From positions 1-64,000 of the forward strand of contig JAYVXS010000165.1 of NCBI GenBank assembly GCA_043784965.1: DNA of 64,000 nt. Reading direction: 5' to 3'. This document shows, piece after piece, positions 62,555 through 64,000 of this stretch. Each line of letters begins with the position of its first letter. Within the stretch, counting starts at the first letter, position 1. The DNA is from JAYTQQ01 sp043784965. GTDB lineage: Bacteria > Bdellovibrionota > Bdellovibrionia > Bdellovibrionales > JAMPXM01. Both the position numbers and the translations under genes were made by a program. The notes beneath the pieces were generated by a model, which worked only from the letters and a program-made list of their open reading frames with translations, was not told where the DNA came from and ran no database searches.

Positions 62555-64000
62555 ACTCATCATTTACAAATGCAGACCTCGGTTTTTCAGTTCAGTGGAG
62601 TAAAGCACTGAAACTATTGTTGACAGAATTTTCGCCAGCGGCATTGACCACAACAAATGGATCGGCCGTGCACATCGAAGCGCTTAGTGTTGCAGATTTA
62701 AGCCTCTCTGCCTGTGCGCGCTTTTGTCATCAATATTTAAAAATGAAAAATGGTGACCTGGCGATCGTCAATGATCCATCGTCAGGCGGCAGCTCATTGA
62801 GTGAAGTTTGTTTAGTGAAAGCAATTTTGCTTTCTACTAAATCTAGTCCAGATCTTAATGCCGACTTTCTGCTGTCGATTCGCTTTAATTTGGGTGGCAG
62901 TAGCGATCCGTCGGCAGCCTTTCATAGCTTGAGAATTCCGCCTACTCCGATTGCTGCGAAAAATGAATTGAACCATGAAATTCTTGCGGCGATTGGCTCC
63001 CACCCGGGCGCTTCCTTTGAATTCTTAGAGAAGCTGAAAGAAAATATTATAAAATTGAACGCTTTAGAACAGCAATTATTGAGGCTCAGAACCCTACCTG
63101 GCTTAAGCTTTAGTATGGATCAACTTGATTTCTATTTTGATTCAACAAAAAAATCTTTACTCTCCTGGATATCAAAAAATCTTTCGAACGGCGATTTTCA
63201 TTTTCAACATAAGCTCTCTACAGGGGAACTCATCAAGCTGAGAATTGAATGCAAAGAGAATGAAAATATCTTATTTGATTTTATTGGAACGGCTCAATCT
63301 GATAGCTTTCAATTAACTGAATTTATGAGTTTTGCGGCTTGCTTCGCGGCCCTTGAGTCGCTTTTAAACATTGAACTCCCGGCCAATCAGGGCAGTTTTT
63401 CAGCCCTGCAACTACGCACCCCACAAAACTCAATGCTCAATGCCAAACAGATCAAAAATTCATATATGGCGAGTCGCTTTCATCTTAAAGAGCTTTGCGG
63501 ATTTTTGCGATCAAGTTTACTAAAGCTAAGTCGTTCAGGAAAGAATTTCGCTTCAGACTCTGAAGGAATTGGACCCTGCTCGATTGCCTTCAATGCTAAA
63601 TGCATTTGGGATTTTGATTTGCCTGGCGGCCAGGGCGGGAGTAGCGAGAAACAGGGCGAACAGGTATTCTCAATTTGGGCAAATCAGCTTTTTACAACTC
63701 AGTCTAAATGTGATATTTTTTCAGTTGAAAAAACGGAAAGAAAGTTTGCTTTGCAGTTTCAAAATATCAGCAAGCACTCACACTTTCTTGGTAAGGGAAT
63801 TCATAACGGCGGGGGCGGAATGCAAATGAGTTTTCTGGTCTTGAAAGAAGCCGAATTTAATATGGTAGCGCCCCAGTTAAAAAATCGAGCGGCTGGTCAA
63901 TCGGGCGGGAAATCCGGCGAGAAATCAGAAGTTTCTATTGAGTTCAATGATTCAAAAACTGAAGTCATTGTGAATCATAAGCAAAGGCTTGAGGCGAAAA
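62551..64000 (+). CDS. HyuB-like (hydantoinase/oxoprolinase B) protein, 3' end outside window
   Basis: Translated by hand from the ATG at 62551 (overlapping the upstream stop), open to the window end, 483 codons. GDLAIVNDPSSGGSSLSEVC corresponds to the HyuB signature GDxxxxNDPyxGGtHlpD, but the His is lost. LFDFIGTAQSD matches the IDFxGTxxQ element and GIHNGGGGMQ the later GGxGxG loop. HyuB acts with HyuA on hydantoins or oxoproline. Divergence of both subunits suggests a changed substrate or loss of ATP coupling. Confidence 0.7.
   Translation, partial: MNSSFTNADLGFSVQWSKALKLLLTEFSPAALTTTNGSAVHIEALSVADLSLSACARFCHQYLKMKNGDLAIVNDPSSGGSSLSEVCLVKAILLSTKSSPDLNADFLLSIRFNLGGSSDPSAAFHSLRIPPTPIAAKNELNHEILAAIGSHPGASFEFLEKLKENIIKLNALEQQLLRLRTLPGLSFSMDQLDFYFDSTKKSLLSWISKNLSNGDFHFQHKLSTGELIKLRIECKENENILFDFIGTAQSDSFQLTEFMSFAACFAALESLLNIELPANQGSFSALQLRTPQNSMLNAKQIKNSYMASRFHLKELCGFLRSSLLKLSRSGKNFASDSEGIGPCSIAFNAKCIWDFDLPGGQGGSSEKQGEQVFSIWANQLFTTQSKCDIFSVEKTERKFALQFQNISKHSHFLGKGIHNGGGGMQMSFLVLKEAEFNMVAPQLKNRAAGQSGGKSGEKSEVSIEFNDSKTEVIVNHKQRLEAK

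Overview
The window reads as chromosome of a Gram-negative bacterium of moderate to low GC. It has Lol/LspA-type lipoprotein signals, an outer-membrane barrel, type IV minor pilins and a FliL-domain protein. The hisC-cmk-rpsA order, the many secreted hydrolases and the general gene style suggest Bdellovibrionota (Bdellovibrio/Oligoflexia-like). This is inference from gene content only; there is no rRNA or tRNA in the window to place it.

Layout. 1-7564: a membrane nucleotidyl-cyclase-like protein (partial), a secreted HExxH protein, a divergent papain-like protease, a membrane protein with two cNMP-binding domains, and a DacB-type PBP4. 7565-9294: a repeat-rich gap with a small membrane protein and decayed sequence. 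9295-17477: the most interesting block, a tight operon of MFS exporter, double GNAT, LuxE-type acyl-protein synthetase, a LuxC reductase fused to a PaaK-like adenylating domain, a second PaaK-like ligase and, 8 bases on, a class D beta-lactamase lipoprotein. No luciferase genes are present. 17556-24551: a DHA2 exporter, a secreted protein and a four-gene minor-pilin operon. 24727-29474: a HAMP-like membrane protein, an MA-type peptidase, a broken DUF486 gene, mnmH-selD (2-selenouridine in tRNA) and a higBA toxin-antitoxin pair. 29969-38775: a 1055-residue repeat-rich secreted protein, tpx, bioY, a TraB/TIKI-like lipoprotein, YccF, an MsbA-like ABC exporter and a cysteine-less glutaredoxin-like protein behind a 161-bp palindromic element.

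38842-46861: both subunits of DNA topoisomerase VI (top6B-top6A), uncommon in bacteria, then an FKBP, PpsR, NusB, an outer-membrane barrel and RsmB. 46862-47765: an unusual inverted pair of four-helix-bundle genes around a 42-bp-arm palindrome, bracketed by copies of one repeat. 47781-64000: a LysR regulator, two M16 peptidases, a FliL-like protein, an L,D-transpeptidase, a rhomboid, methylmalonyl-CoA epimerase, a HIT protein, rpsA, cmk, hisC, and a shrunken HyuA/HyuB-like pair whose second gene runs off the end.

A theme across the window is that intergenic spaces carry (i) at least two related dispersed repeat motifs, (ii) a 103-bp repeat in two copies, and (iii) many perfect tandem duplications of 11-14 bp. 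Two genes carry single-base frameshifts in homopolymers, which may be real decay or assembly error.
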